Assembly: GCF_030503615.1 (NCBI RefSeq)
Contig: NZ_CP129963.1
Span: 3,658,001 to 3,722,000, forward strand
Source of the DNA: Sphingobacterium sp. BN32
GTDB taxonomy: Bacteria > Bacteroidota > Bacteroidia > Sphingobacteriales > Sphingobacteriaceae
Direction: 5' to 3'
DNA: 64,000 nucleotides
Shown piece after piece: positions 39,989-49,526 of the stretch (its first letter is position 1; each line of letters begins with the position of its first letter). The notes under the pieces are model-generated. The model was not told where the DNA came from and searched no databases. It saw nothing but the letters and a program-made list of their open reading frames with translations. The position numbers and the translations under genes were made by a program.

Positions 39989-39996
39989 TAACTTTG
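39989..39996 (+). promoter_or_regulatory. -7 promoter element (TAACTTTG) for mutL, near-leaderless
   Basis: TAACTTTG ends 6 bases before the mutL ATG (TAACTTTGTAGATTATG). Transcription should start only a few bases before, or at, the start codon. Confidence 0.55.
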
Positions 39997-40002
39997 TAGA
40001 TT

Positions 40003-41874
40003 ATGTCGGATATTATTCAATTGCTTCCCGATTCAGTAGCCAATCAGATCGCGGCGGGTGAGGTTGTTCAGCGACCAGCATCAGCAGTGAAGGAGATGAT
40101 GGAGAATGCTATCGATGCGGGGGCAGATCAAATAAAACTTATTGTAAAGGATGCGGGGAAGTCATTGATTCAGGTTATTGACAATGGCTGTGGTATGAGC
40201 GTTACTGATGCTCGAGTATGTTTTGAGAGGCATGCGACGTCGAAAATCCGTAAGGCAGAGGATTTATTTGCTATCCGTACGATGGGTTTCCGTGGTGAGG
40301 CGATGGCTTCCATTGCGGCAATTGCGCACGTGGAACTTCGTACGCGCCGACATGAGGATGAGTTAGGGACTGTTGTTGAGATTGAGGGCTCGGAGGTTGT
40401 TCAGCAATATCCGGATCAGACGCCAGCAGGCAGCAGTATTTCTGTTAAAAACTTATTCTACAATATTCCGGCAAGACGGAACTTCCTGAAAAGCAATTCC
40501 GTGGAGTTGCGACATATTTTGGATGAATTCCAGCGTATTGCCCTTGCGCATCCTGAGATTTTCTTTTCGCTGCACAGCGATGGCAACGAGATGTTTCACC
40601 TTCCGAAGGAGACTTTAAAACAGCGTATTGTCCATCTGTTTGGAAACAGTTATAACCAGCGCCTAGTGCCGGTTGAGGAGACGACGACCATATTGAATAT
40701 CAAAGGATATATTGGTAAGCCTGAGTTTGCGAAGAAGACCCGCGGCGAGCAGTTTTTCTTTGTGAACAACCGTTTTATCAAGGATCCTTATTTAAACCAT
40801 GCGGTTTTGAATGCCTATGAAGACATTCTTCCAGCCGATATGTTCCCTTTGTATGTGTTGTTTATCGATATTGATCCTGCGAAGATTGATATCAACGTGC
40901 ATCCTACAAAGACGGAGATCAAGTACGAAGATGAGAAAGCTATCTATGCTATTCTTCGTTCAGCGGTAAAGCGTTCATTGGGCCGTTATAATATCACGCC
41001 CTCTTTGGACTTTGAGCAGGAGACGGGATTTGACACCTTGATTACGCCCAAACCATTGGATGAGATACAGGCGCCGACGATTAATTTTAATCCGAACTTC
41101 AATCCCTTTGATGATGGTAATCCGAGTGCACGATCGGCGGTAAGCCGTTCTTATAGTTATCCGGAAGCGTTGGAGCGTAAGACCAGCATTCCGCAGAACT
41201 GGGATTCGCTATATCAGATTACCGAGCAAGAGGAGTCTACACAGCTGCCACTCATTCCGGAAGAGCAAGTGAGCGACAGTAGTTTTATTCAGGCATCAGA
41301 TCAGCCGAAAAAGCAGTTTTTTCAATTGCATAATCGTTATATTGTATCGCAGATTCATTCTGGATTTATGTTGATCGACCAGCAAGCGGCGCATGAGCGT
41401 ATCTTGTTTGAGCAATTTCAACAACATTTGATCAATAATCAGGGTTCGAGTCAGCAAAGCTTGTTTCCCCAGACGGTAGATTTGAATGCTGCAGATTTTG
41501 CACTGATTCAGGACATGTTGCCTGAGATTCATTCATTGGGTTTTCAGCTGCGCCCTTTTGGGAAGACGACCTTTGTTGTTGATGGTATTCCTGCCGACCT
41601 GGAGAACGTCAATGAGGGGCAGATTATTGAGCAGTTGCTGGAGGATTTCAAGAACCAGAGCGACCTGCGCTTGAATAAACGCGAGAAACTTGCGAAGAGT
41701 TTGGCGAAGAACGCTGCTATTAAAGCAGGCACAAAATTGGATAACCAAGGGATGGAGGATTTAATCGACCGATTATTTGCCTGTGAATTACCGAATATTT
41801 CGATTCATGGGAAACCCGTTATCATCACCTATACATTACAAGAATTGGCAGAGCGATTTGCTAGAAACATTTAG
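40003..41874 (+). CDS. mutL: DNA mismatch repair protein MutL
   Basis: The 623-residue protein has the GHKL ATPase domain (LPDSVANQIAAGEVVQRPAS, ENAIDAGAD, GFRGEAMASIAAIAH), a transducer domain and a C-terminal dimerisation domain. The endonuclease motif DQHA(x)2E(x)4E appears as DQQAAHERILFE (Asp459 onward), with Gln in place of His. The usual zinc-binding ACHxAIKAG and CPHGRP motifs read AKNAAIKAG and SIHGKPV. The nicking site is therefore unusual or weakened, though this form may be normal in the phylum. The linker (about 340-430) is low-complexity. Confidence 0.96.
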   Translation: MSDIIQLLPDSVANQIAAGEVVQRPASAVKEMMENAIDAGADQIKLIVKDAGKSLIQVIDNGCGMSVTDARVCFERHATSKIRKAEDLFAIRTMGFRGEAMASIAAIAHVELRTRRHEDELGTVVEIEGSEVVQQYPDQTPAGSSISVKNLFYNIPARRNFLKSNSVELRHILDEFQRIALAHPEIFFSLHSDGNEMFHLPKETLKQRIVHLFGNSYNQRLVPVEETTTILNIKGYIGKPEFAKKTRGEQFFFVNNRFIKDPYLNHAVLNAYEDILPADMFPLYVLFIDIDPAKIDINVHPTKTEIKYEDEKAIYAILRSAVKRSLGRYNITPSLDFEQETGFDTLITPKPLDEIQAPTINFNPNFNPFDDGNPSARSAVSRSYSYPEALERKTSIPQNWDSLYQITEQEESTQLPLIPEEQVSDSSFIQASDQPKKQFFQLHNRYIVSQIHSGFMLIDQQAAHERILFEQFQQHLINNQGSSQQSLFPQTVDLNAADFALIQDMLPEIHSLGFQLRPFGKTTFVVDGIPADLENVNEGQIIEQLLEDFKNQSDLRLNKREKLAKSLAKNAAIKAGTKLDNQGMEDLIDRLFACELPNISIHGKPVIITYTLQELAERFARNI

Positions 41875-41893
41875 ACCGATATTTAATTGAAAT

Positions 41894-42616
41894 ATGAATA
41901 ATCTATTAGGAAATTTACCTCCAGTTGTTAAGAACTTACTGATCATCAATGTGGTCTGCTTTATAGGTTCGTTAATATTTACTCAGGCACCAAGATTATT
42001 CGGTGTGTTTTATCCTGACTCGCCATTTTTCCATATCTGGCAGCCGATTACCTATATGTTCATGCACGATAATCAGGGCTTTGCGCATATTTTCTTTAAC
42101 ATGTTTTCCCTGGTGATGTTCGGTCCTATCGTAGAACGTGTCTTAGGCTCTAAGAAATTCCTGAACTACTACCTAATCTGTGGTTTAGGCGCTTTGGTTT
42201 TGCAGTATGGTGTACAAGCCATCGAGGTGTATCAGATTACTGGAACGGTGCAGGCATCGGATTACGTCAATTTTGATATGCTAAATGATCGGATCTATAG
42301 TACGAAGCAGATTTCTCAAGAGAATTTCAATACGCTAGCATCGATTTATGGCACGCCTTTGGTAGGTGCTTCGGGAGCTATTTATGGCTTATTATTGGCT
42401 TTTGCAGTTTTGTTTCCAAACATGGAATTGATGTTAATTTTCATTCCTGTTCCTATAAAAGCAAAATACTTTATTCCAATTTTAATAGTTATAGAAGTAT
42501 ACTTAGGATTCTCTAGAGGAGGTTCCTCAATTGCGCACTTAGCCCACGTCGGAGGAGCGCTCTTTGGTTTTATCCTCTTAAAAATGTGGGGAGTACGCCG
42601 AGGCAATTATTATTAG
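41894..42616 (+). CDS. Rhomboid family intramembrane serine protease
   Basis: The 240-residue protein has six predicted membrane helices. The catalytic pair is intact: Ser160 in GASGAIYG and His218 in AHVGGALFG. The helix-2 segment AHIFFNMFSL is also typical. It cuts membrane proteins within or near their helices. It starts 20 bases after mutL and is followed by a second rhomboid-like gene. The target is unknown. Confidence 0.94.
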   Translation: MNNLLGNLPPVVKNLLIINVVCFIGSLIFTQAPRLFGVFYPDSPFFHIWQPITYMFMHDNQGFAHIFFNMFSLVMFGPIVERVLGSKKFLNYYLICGLGALVLQYGVQAIEVYQITGTVQASDYVNFDMLNDRIYSTKQISQENFNTLASIYGTPLVGASGAIYGLLLAFAVLFPNMELMLIFIPVPIKAKYFIPILIVIEVYLGFSRGGSSIAHLAHVGGALFGFILLKMWGVRRGNYY

Positions 42617-42625
42617 TAGATCGTG

Positions 42626-43501
42626 ATGAAGAAAGATAACGCACTGAAAGATTTTTTTAAAACTACTTACAGTAGCCGCTCGCCGATACCTTTTATTTTG
42701 TCTGCGCAGATTTTTCTATTCGTTATTATTCATCTTTTCGATCTTTTTGTGGAAGTTGGGATTACTAACTATCCGCTTTATGATAAAGTACTGAGCTACC
42801 TGAGTCTTCCTGGCGAATTGAGCAAATTCATCACACAGCCTTGGTCGTTAGTAAGCTATCCATTCCTGTACACGGGCTTATTTAATATTCTATTCGATTG
42901 TTTGTGGATTTATTGGCTGGGGAATGTTTTTCTAGGCTTTCTAAACAATCGGCAGTTCCTGACGGTATTCGTAAGTGCTATTTTTATTGGGGGTCTTTCC
43001 TTCTTAGCCTTATCGCAGATTCCAGTCTTAGCGAAGGGCCCGCAGACTTTTCTGAACACGAATGCTATGAGCATTGGCGCGTTGATGGGAAGCTTGCTGA
43101 TCCTAGTTCCGAAGATGGAATTCAGACTCTTTTTGTTTGGCAATGTGAAGTTTCAGACTATTGCGTTCGTCTTTCTGGGGCTGCAGTTTCTTTTCCTATT
43201 CTTGATCAACAAACCAGGCGCCATCGCCTTACTGATCAGTACCTCATGGGGCATGTTATTTATTAGTCAGTTGCGTAAAGGAAACGATTGGAGCAAGCTA
43301 TTTGAGCGAAAACAAGACAGCAAGTTGCGTGTTGTGCATACAGAAAATAAACCTCCGGTTTATAGAAGCTATAAAGGCGATCTACCGAACCAAGAGGTAA
43401 TTGATGAAATCTTGGATAAAATTTCCCAATACGGCTATGAAAGTCTATCTTCACGGGAAAAAGAAATCCTTTTTAAAGTAAGTAGAGAAGAGCAAGAGTA
43501 A
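42626..43501 (+). CDS. Rhomboid-like membrane protein, probably inactive protease
   Basis: The 291-residue protein has six membrane helices in rhomboid order and a soluble C-terminal domain of about 70 residues (VIDEILDKISQYGYESLSSR and on), the DUF6576-like tail frequent in Bacteroidota rhomboids. The active site is degenerate: the GxSG motif reads NAMSIGALMG (Ser149 remains, flanking Gly lost) and the catalytic His position reads LISTSWGMLF, with no His. It is therefore likely a pseudoprotease that binds or regulates clients. The ATG at 42626 is preferred to the GTG at 42623. It overlaps the next gene by one base. Confidence 0.85.
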   Translation: MKKDNALKDFFKTTYSSRSPIPFILSAQIFLFVIIHLFDLFVEVGITNYPLYDKVLSYLSLPGELSKFITQPWSLVSYPFLYTGLFNILFDCLWIYWLGNVFLGFLNNRQFLTVFVSAIFIGGLSFLALSQIPVLAKGPQTFLNTNAMSIGALMGSLLILVPKMEFRLFLFGNVKFQTIAFVFLGLQFLFLFLINKPGAIALLISTSWGMLFISQLRKGNDWSKLFERKQDSKLRVVHTENKPPVYRSYKGDLPNQEVIDEILDKISQYGYESLSSREKEILFKVSREEQE

Positions 43502-44610
43502 TGTTAATTAACAAAAAGAACTTAGGTTTTTTCAGTAAAACCGTTATGCTTGGCAATTTGCTTGCAATTGTCGTTCTACTTTTAAGCTACAGCGCTTCGT
43601 TTATCGATCCAAAGTCTTTCTGGGGTATTGCGTTTTTGGGATTAGGGTATTTGCCTATTCTGCTTATCAATGTTGGTTTTATTCTTTATTGGATACTGCG
43701 AAAGCCCCGGTTTGCACTTCTTTCTCTTGCTGCCATCTTATTAGGTTGGAACTTGATGACGCAGCATATCACGTTTAGTAAGCAAGTTGACTTAGCGCCG
43801 TCGGACACGTCGCTTCGCGTTATGTCCTTCAATGCTCATATGTTCTCTCCTATTGACGGTTCTGAAAAACCTCCTAAGGATGAATTCATCGAAATCGTAA
43901 ATGAAACGAAGCCGGACGTCTTATGTGTGCAAGAGTTCTACAGCACCATCAAAGGCAACAAGCGCTTTAGCGAGACGGTGAAGAACAAAGCCGACTTTGA
44001 CACCTATTACTTCGCTCCATCGACACAGAACGATTATATGGCCTATGGACAGGCTATTTTCTCTAAATATCCTATTATCAACTCTGGACTGATCAAAAAG
44101 AATGAATACGGTATTAACCGCATCATCTATGCTGATATTGTGAAAAACGAAGATACAATCCGTGTTTACAATGTACACCTTCGCTCTTTTGGGTTGCAAA
44201 ATGAGGATAAGGAATTCATTCAGAACCCCGGCGGAGCGGGAGGTGCGGAAGAGACAGCGACTCGCCGCGTGGGGAGAAAGCTGAAATGGGCTTTCGAGCA
44301 GCGCAGTAATCAAGCGGAGTCATTATCTGAACATATGGCAGAAACTCACCTGCCGAAGATTATTATGGGTGATTTTAATGATACACCTATGTCTTACAGC
44401 GTCAATCTGATCGGAAAGGATATGAAGAATGCCTTTCAGGAGAAAGGAAATGGTTGGGGTATCACACATTTTGAGATGCTTCCGATCCTTCAGATCGATT
44501 ATATCTTTGCTGACAAGCAATTCGCTGTCAACAATTACCATATCATTAAGAAGAAGCTATCAGATCACTACCCGATTTGGGCAGATTTAAGTATACACAA
44601 AGGAAATTAA
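43501..44610 (+). CDS. Endonuclease/exonuclease/phosphatase family membrane protein
   Basis: The 369-residue protein has three N-terminal membrane helices (about residues 10-90). A periplasmic EEP-fold hydrolase domain follows, with VMSFNAH, VQEFYS (metal-binding Glu), GDFNDTPMS and LSDHYPIWADL (the Asp-His pair). The membrane anchoring suggests action at the outer face of the inner membrane. The substrate could be nucleic acid, a lipid headgroup or an inositol phosphate. The start codon shares its A with the stop of the pseudo-rhomboid gene (TAATG), so translation is coupled. Its end overlaps ctpA by 4 bases. Confidence 0.88.
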   Translation: MLINKKNLGFFSKTVMLGNLLAIVVLLLSYSASFIDPKSFWGIAFLGLGYLPILLINVGFILYWILRKPRFALLSLAAILLGWNLMTQHITFSKQVDLAPSDTSLRVMSFNAHMFSPIDGSEKPPKDEFIEIVNETKPDVLCVQEFYSTIKGNKRFSETVKNKADFDTYYFAPSTQNDYMAYGQAIFSKYPIINSGLIKKNEYGINRIIYADIVKNEDTIRVYNVHLRSFGLQNEDKEFIQNPGGAGGAEETATRRVGRKLKWAFEQRSNQAESLSEHMAETHLPKIIMGDFNDTPMSYSVNLIGKDMKNAFQEKGNGWGITHFEMLPILQIDYIFADKQFAVNNYHIIKKKLSDHYPIWADLSIHKGN

Positions 44611-46208
44611 GATTGCGTGTTCAGCTGCTGCAAGGCCTTCTCAATAAAGAAATCATAACGGTTCTTCACTTTGAAATAAGCTTCCCTACCGAAGTAATAT
44701 CTGCCTAGGAGCGCTTCGATATCACTCTGTATCAGATCATGCAAGTCTATCTGCTTTCTTTGGCTTAGTCGTACTCCCCTTTGATTAAGGAAATTAATGA
44801 AGCTGCTGTACTCTGAATTTGGAAGAGTATATCCTTGCAAGAAGTTCTCGATAGAGTACGCTGGAAGTTTTTTCGTAAAGCGACTGTAAACAAACTGCTC
44901 AACAAGGCTTGATTGAGCTAAATCTTGATAAATAATACTCACCTCGTTAGAATCTACTGGGACTAATAAGTCAGGCACAATACCTCCACCGGAGAAGAGC
45001 TTTTTACCCAATCCTGTCTGGTATGATTTCCCATGCGCATAGGTCGTATCTAATGACCACAGCCCACTATACATGGATGCGTAATCTTGCATAATCGACC
45101 AGTTAGGACTGTATTTGCGTTGGATGCTACGTCCGAGCGGCGTATAGTATCGCGCGATGCTTAAGTTGATCGTCGATCCATCTGAGAAATCGAAGAGTTC
45201 CTGAACAATCCCTTTCCCATAGGTACGACGGCCAATCAGAATACCCCTATCCCAATCTTGCACAGCACCTGCCACAACTTCACTTGCAGAAGCCGTACGT
45301 TCATTAACCAGTACCACCAGTTTACCATTGGCGTAGTTACCTTTGCTTTCTGATAGATAATCTCTGCGCGCTTCATGCGCACCTTCAGTATATACTACTA
45401 ATCGCTGATCGGCAAAGAACTCACTAGCCAGCTTGATCGCAATATGAAAATATCCACCTCCGTTATCTCTCAGGTCGAGGATCAGGTTCTTGGCGCCTTG
45501 CTTCTTAAGCTCAATGATTGCATTGCGAAACTCCTCCGCGGTTTTCAAACCGAAACGACGAATACGAATGAAAGCGACTGTAGGTTCGATCATGTAGGCC
45601 ACATCCAGAGAGCTTACGCTGATCTGATCTCGCTTTGCTTTCAACGGGAATGGCAAAGCGATGGAATCGCGCTGGATGAACATCTCCACCTCCGTACCGC
45701 GCTTTCCACGAATAAGTTTCTCAATCTCTTCCTTAGACACCAAATTACCGGCAACAGGCTTATTACTGATCTTTAGAATCCGATCTCCAACTTTGAAGCC
45801 CGCTTTATCCGCCGGACCATTGGTGATGACTCCGACCACTAACAATGTGTCGTTCAGATTGAAATACTCCATTCCAATCCCTTCAAAAGTACCTTCAAGA
45901 ATCTCGGTTTGCGTCTGCGACTCATTGGGCATCAGAAACAGGGAGTAAGGATCTAGATGGGAGATGATATGATTGATGGCACCGTTCTGTACAGAATCCA
46001 TATTGATGCTATCTACATATCGGGTGGAAATAAGGTCTACGACCTGTTGTATCTTATAAGCATTATCGGAGATACCAATAGGCACCAAGGAACCACCAGA
46101 ACTGATTCGCTCTTGGTCAGCGTAATTCTGCCCGAGAATCAATCCTAATAGAAGTGTAGCCGCATAAGTAGCTGCAACGAAAATGTTCCTCTTTCTTCCT
46201 TTTTGCAT
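44607..46208 (-). CDS. ctpA: Carboxy-terminal processing protease (S41 family)
   Basis: The 533-residue protein has an N-terminal membrane anchor (TYAATLLLGLILGQNYA). Then come a PDZ domain (about residues 90-170, GPADKAGFKVGDRILKISN) and an S41 core with LDLRDNGGGYF. The active-site pair is intact: Ser in NERTASASEVVAGA and Lys with Gln four residues later in RRTYGKGIVQELF. It processes periplasmic proteins from their C-termini. This contrasts with the two diverged S41 lipoproteins at 2-5 kb. The gene is convergent with, and overlaps, the EEP gene. Confidence 0.93.
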   Translation of the reverse strand: MQKGRKRNIFVAATYAATLLLGLILGQNYADQERISSGGSLVPIGISDNAYKIQQVVDLISTRYVDSINMDSVQNGAINHIISHLDPYSLFLMPNESQTQTEILEGTFEGIGMEYFNLNDTLLVVGVITNGPADKAGFKVGDRILKISNKPVAGNLVSKEEIEKLIRGKRGTEVEMFIQRDSIALPFPLKAKRDQISVSSLDVAYMIEPTVAFIRIRRFGLKTAEEFRNAIIELKKQGAKNLILDLRDNGGGYFHIAIKLASEFFADQRLVVYTEGAHEARRDYLSESKGNYANGKLVVLVNERTASASEVVAGAVQDWDRGILIGRRTYGKGIVQELFDFSDGSTINLSIARYYTPLGRSIQRKYSPNWSIMQDYASMYSGLWSLDTTYAHGKSYQTGLGKKLFSGGGIVPDLLVPVDSNEVSIIYQDLAQSSLVEQFVYSRFTKKLPAYSIENFLQGYTLPNSEYSSFINFLNQRGVRLSQRKQIDLHDLIQSDIEALLGRYYFGREAYFKVKNRYDFFIEKALQQLNTQS

Positions 46209-46223
46209 TTATGGTCTGGTGCG

Positions 46224-46231
46224 CAAAATTA
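46224..46231 (-). promoter_or_regulatory. -7 promoter element (TAATTTTG) for ctpA
   Basis: The minus strand reads TAATTTTG 15 bases before the ATG at 46208, giving a leader of about 12 bases. Confidence 0.5.
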
Positions 46232-46346
46232 ACACTTAACGATTTGTTTAAAAGAATAATATAATAAATAATTTATCAACAATTAACAGTCCAAACAAGA
46301 TTGGTGACGGTAATAATTCAGCAATTTTCAATATTTTTACATAGTC

Positions 46347-46913
46347 ATGCACGAAATAGAACCATATTACAACTGGAGAGACGATTATATTGCCTCAGAA
46401 GACGAGCGAAGCCCATTTTATGGCACTGTACATTCAGAATTTGAGTTCGATAAAAAGATCTATAATTTCCTGCTACATCCACAGTGGGATGAGTTTGGAT
46501 CATCGACACTTTATCTGAAGGTACTGTATGCAGATTATGACAGAGGATTCTGCATTATTGAACTCATCGGCGAATGGAATGATGCAATTTACAACGATAT
46601 TATGATCCTAAAGAGAGAAATCATCGACCTGATGATCGGCGAAGGCATCAATAAGTTTATCTTGATTGGAGAGAATGTCTTGAACTTCCACGCTTCAGAT
46701 GACTCCTATTACGAAGAATGGTTTCAAGATGTCGAAGACGGCTGGATTGTAGGAATCAATTTCCGCGAACATGTTCTTCAGGAATTCGAAAGTAACCACA
46801 TCGACTACTATATTAACTTCGGGCAGTATTTCAACAACTTCCCTTGGCGAACGTTAAAGCCAAAACAACTGTATCATCATATAGAAGAACACATGCAAAA
46901 AAGGCTGAATTAA
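46347..46913 (+). CDS. Conserved protein of unknown function
   Basis: I do not recognise this 188-residue soluble protein. It is rich in aromatic and acidic residues (EIEPYYNWRDDYIASEDERS, then SDDSYYEEWFQDVEDGW). It alternates strands and helices in a way that resembles a STAS-like or SpoIIAA-like fold (LYLKVLYADYDRGFCIIELI, then FILIGENVLNF). No signal peptide or membrane segment is present. A TATTTTTA element 7 bases before the start may be the -7 box. It is followed by a second small gene 48 bases on. Confidence 0.7.
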   Translation: MHEIEPYYNWRDDYIASEDERSPFYGTVHSEFEFDKKIYNFLLHPQWDEFGSSTLYLKVLYADYDRGFCIIELIGEWNDAIYNDIMILKREIIDLMIGEGINKFILIGENVLNFHASDDSYYEEWFQDVEDGWIVGINFREHVLQEFESNHIDYYINFGQYFNNFPWRTLKPKQLYHHIEEHMQKRLN

Positions 46914-46961
46914 CGTTGTTACTGATAGCCTTTCCGATTCATACAAATAAATACCAGCGCC

Positions 46962-47312
46962 ATGAACGTAAGATCTATCAACTACCACAATCGTATATTC
47001 CGAACCTTAAGCAATAGCAACAACGGCGAAACCTCCGCAGAAACAGAGTTCCACTATAAGCATATCGGCAATATTGTCTTTGCAGACTACAGTGGCGGAG
47101 CCATTAAATATGGACACCTTTTGGGGATAATCTCCGAGTATGGCACAATCGATATGCGCTATCATCAGGTTAATCATGCCGGAGAACTCATGACCGGTGT
47201 GTGCCAATCGCGTCCTGAAATCTTAGCAAATGGGAAGATTCGGCTTCATGAAACTTGGCAATGGACTTCTGGTGACCTCAGCAAAGGCGAAAGTATTGTC
47301 GAAGAAATATAA
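46962..47312 (+). CDS. Small conserved protein, often labelled N-acetylglutamate synthase
   Basis: The 116-residue protein is beta-rich with repeated short strand units (GNIVFADYSGGAIKYGHLLG, IDMRYHQVNHAGELMTG, GKIRLHETWQWTSGD). It belongs to a compact Bacteroidota and Firmicutes family that automatic pipelines often name N-acetylglutamate synthase. It has no acetyltransferase motifs, so that name is not supported by the sequence. The repeats suggest a small beta-meander or lipocalin-like fold. Function is unknown. Confidence 0.75.
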   Translation: MNVRSINYHNRIFRTLSNSNNGETSAETEFHYKHIGNIVFADYSGGAIKYGHLLGIISEYGTIDMRYHQVNHAGELMTGVCQSRPEILANGKIRLHETWQWTSGDLSKGESIVEEI

Positions 47313-47480
47313 GCCTCTCAACATTCTTGCTTAAGGACTAAATGCATAGTCGTAAAATCCTCAAAACAATGCTGTGCAGCCTCAACAATTGGCAAAAAGC
47401 AATCAAACCGGCTTTTTTTAAGTATCTTTAGCCTATAATAAAATTCGTAAAAACAATATTCCAATCATCTAGGTTAGGTT

Positions 47481-47532
47481 GAGTCCACGATGAAAGCAAA
47501 CAGAGTCCACATCTTTCGTTAACGGCGAAAGA
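47481..47532 (+). promoter_or_regulatory. Direct repeat and hairpin upstream of the fumC promoter
   Basis: GAGTCCAC occurs twice (47481 and 47503), spaced 22 bases or about two helical turns. A small hairpin TCTTTCGTTAACGGCGAAAGA follows at 47512-47532. Both lie 30-80 bases before the fumC -7 box. They may be regulator sites. Confidence 0.35.
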
Positions 47533-47562
47533 ATAAGATTTGGATATCCGTTATGACAGTCC

Positions 47563-47570
47563 TAAATTTG
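47563..47570 (+). promoter_or_regulatory. -7 promoter element (TAAATTTG) for fumC
   Basis: TAAATTTG matches TAnnTTTG and lies 20 bases before the fumC ATG. Confidence 0.5.
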
Positions 47571-47590
47571 CCTAACAAAAATTTGTAATT

Positions 47591-48988
47591 ATGTCATTCA
47601 GAATAGAAAAAGACACCATGGGCGAGGTTCAAGTACCTGCCGACAAATACTGGGGTGCACAAACTGAACGTTCAAGAAACAACTTTAAAATTGGTCCTGC
47701 GGCATCTATGCCACATGAGATCGTAGCAGGCTTCGCTTACCTGAAGAAAGCTGCTGCCTATGCTAACCATGAATTAGGCGTGTTACCTGTAGAGAAGCGT
47801 GATGCTATCGCTGCAGTTTGCGACGAAATCTTAGCAGGTAAATTAGATGATCAATTCCCATTGGTAATCTGGCAAACAGGATCAGGAACACAATCTAACA
47901 TGAATGTGAATGAAGTAGTCGCTAACCGCGCGCAAGTACTTGCAGGTGGAAAGATCGGCGAAGGTGAGCCTGTATTAAAAGCTAATGATGATGTAAACAA
48001 ATCACAGTCTTCTAACGATACATTCCCTACGGGTATGCACATTGCGGCTTACAAAGCAGTAGTCGAAGTGACCATCCCTGGCGTTGAGAAGCTTCGCGAT
48101 ACGTTGAAGAGAAAATCTGAAGAGTTCATGAACGTCGTAAAGATTGGTCGTACGCACCTAATGGATGCTACTCCATTGACACTAGGTCAAGAACTTTCAG
48201 GCTATGTAGCGCAGTTAAATCACGGTCTTAAAGCATTAAGAAATACCTTATCACATCTTGCAGAAGTAGCATTAGGTGGTACAGCAGTTGGTACAGGTTT
48301 AAATACCCCTAACGGATACGATGTTGTTGTTGCTAAATATATCGCTGAATTCACTGGCCATCCATTTGTTACTGCAGAGAACAAATTCGAAGCATTAGCA
48401 GCACACGATGCTATCGTTGAAACACACGGCGCTTTGAAACAATTAGCAGTAGCATTGAACAAGATTGCTAACGATATCCGCATGTTAGCATCAGGTCCAC
48501 GTTCAGGTATCGGTGAAATCCTTATCCCGGAGAACGAACCAGGATCATCTATTATGCCGGGCAAAGTAAACCCTACACAATGTGAGGCTTTAACTATGGT
48601 TGCAGCACAGGTAATGGGTAATGATGTAGCAATCACGATCGGTGGTACACAAGGTCACTACGAGCTTAACGTATTCAAACCATTAATGGCTGCTAACTTC
48701 TTACAGTCTGCAAGACTTATCGGTGATGCATGTGTATCTTTCGAAGAGCACTGTGCAGTAGGTATCGAGCCTAACTATGCACGCATCAAAGAATTGGTAG
48801 ACAACTCCTTGATGTTAGTAACAGCATTGAACACGAAGATCGGTTACTACAAAGCTGCAGAGATTGCACAAACAGCACACAAAAACAATTCTACATTAAA
48901 AGAAACAGCTATCGCATTAGGTTATGTTACTGCCGAGCAATTCGACGAGTGGGTAAAACCGGAAGATATGGTTGGTAGCTTAAAATAA
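47591..48988 (+). CDS. fumC: Class II fumarate hydratase
   Basis: The 465-residue enzyme converts fumarate to malate in the citric acid cycle. It begins [20 protein letters not shown], has [14 protein letters not shown] and carries the signature [16 protein letters not shown]. The [16 protein letters not shown] segment is also clear. Length is normal. Codon use is biased as in sucC, which suggests high expression. A small lipoprotein gene follows 34 bases later and is probably co-transcribed. Confidence 0.98.
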   Translation: MSFRIEKDTMGEVQVPADKYWGAQTERSRNNFKIGPAASMPHEIVAGFAYLKKAAAYANHELGVLPVEKRDAIAAVCDEILAGKLDDQFPLVIWQTGSGTQSNMNVNEVVANRAQVLAGGKIGEGEPVLKANDDVNKSQSSNDTFPTGMHIAAYKAVVEVTIPGVEKLRDTLKRKSEEFMNVVKIGRTHLMDATPLTLGQELSGYVAQLNHGLKALRNTLSHLAEVALGGTAVGTGLNTPNGYDVVVAKYIAEFTGHPFVTAENKFEALAAHDAIVETHGALKQLAVALNKIANDIRMLASGPRSGIGEILIPENEPGSSIMPGKVNPTQCEALTMVAAQVMGNDVAITIGGTQGHYELNVFKPLMAANFLQSARLIGDACVSFEEHCAVGIEPNYARIKELVDNSLMLVTALNTKIGYYKAAEIAQTAHKNNSTLKETAIALGYVTAEQFDEWVKPEDMVGSLK

Positions 48989-49022
48989 TAGAGTGGATAA
49001 ACGCTTAAAATTACATATTTCA

Positions 49023-49526
49023 ATGAAAGCATACCTTGCCCTCGTGCTAGGTATGCTTTTTATTGGTAGCAGCTGTCAGCGACATTCTGATATGCAGGAT
49101 GAGGGAGCAGATTGGTTTCAGGGTGTATGGGTGCAAGACAGTATCCCGAACTCAGCAAACATGCTGAATTACACATTACATGAATTCCGTGTGACCTGCG
49201 ACTCGATCTACACGACCATGAAAGTGCACAATAAGGTAAAAACAATGCCCGACAGTTGCTTTAAAAATGGCGAATGGACAGAGTATGCAAAGGCCGTCTA
49301 TGTATTGCGCGGCGACAGTATGATTGTCGAAGGCGTCTATACAAAACCCAATTGGAAACAAAAGATCTCTGGATGTTATAAGCAAGGAGAATACTTGCCT
49401 CGCTATAAAGTTGCTTACAAAAGCAAGGACAGCGTTGTATTGGAAAACAAATTTGATGCAAGACCTGTCATCCTTAAAAAGATCAAAGACATAACCTGCG
49501 TCCCTAAAAAACGATGGGAACTATAA
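49023..49526 (+). CDS. Small lipoprotein of unknown function (fumC-linked)
   Basis: The 167-residue product has a lipoprotein signal (MKAYLALVLGMLFIGSSC, Cys18) and a beta-rich body with repeated strand wording (DSIYTTMKVHNKV, SMIVEGVYTKPNWKQKISGC, KSKDSVVLENKF), consistent with a lipocalin-like fold. In related genomes such a gene follows fumC and is sometimes labelled fumarate hydratase, but nothing here resembles that enzyme. I start at the ATG at 49023, which gives a clean signal peptide, rather than at 48993. A strong terminator follows. Confidence 0.78.
   Translation: MKAYLALVLGMLFIGSSCQRHSDMQDEGADWFQGVWVQDSIPNSANMLNYTLHEFRVTCDSIYTTMKVHNKVKTMPDSCFKNGEWTEYAKAVYVLRGDSMIVEGVYTKPNWKQKISGCYKQGEYLPRYKVAYKSKDSVVLENKFDARPVILKKIKDITCVPKKRWEL

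Noticed and set aside
42896..43266. 122-codon frame inside the pseudo-rhomboid gene
   Set aside because: It is a shadow in another frame of a well-supported membrane protein gene.
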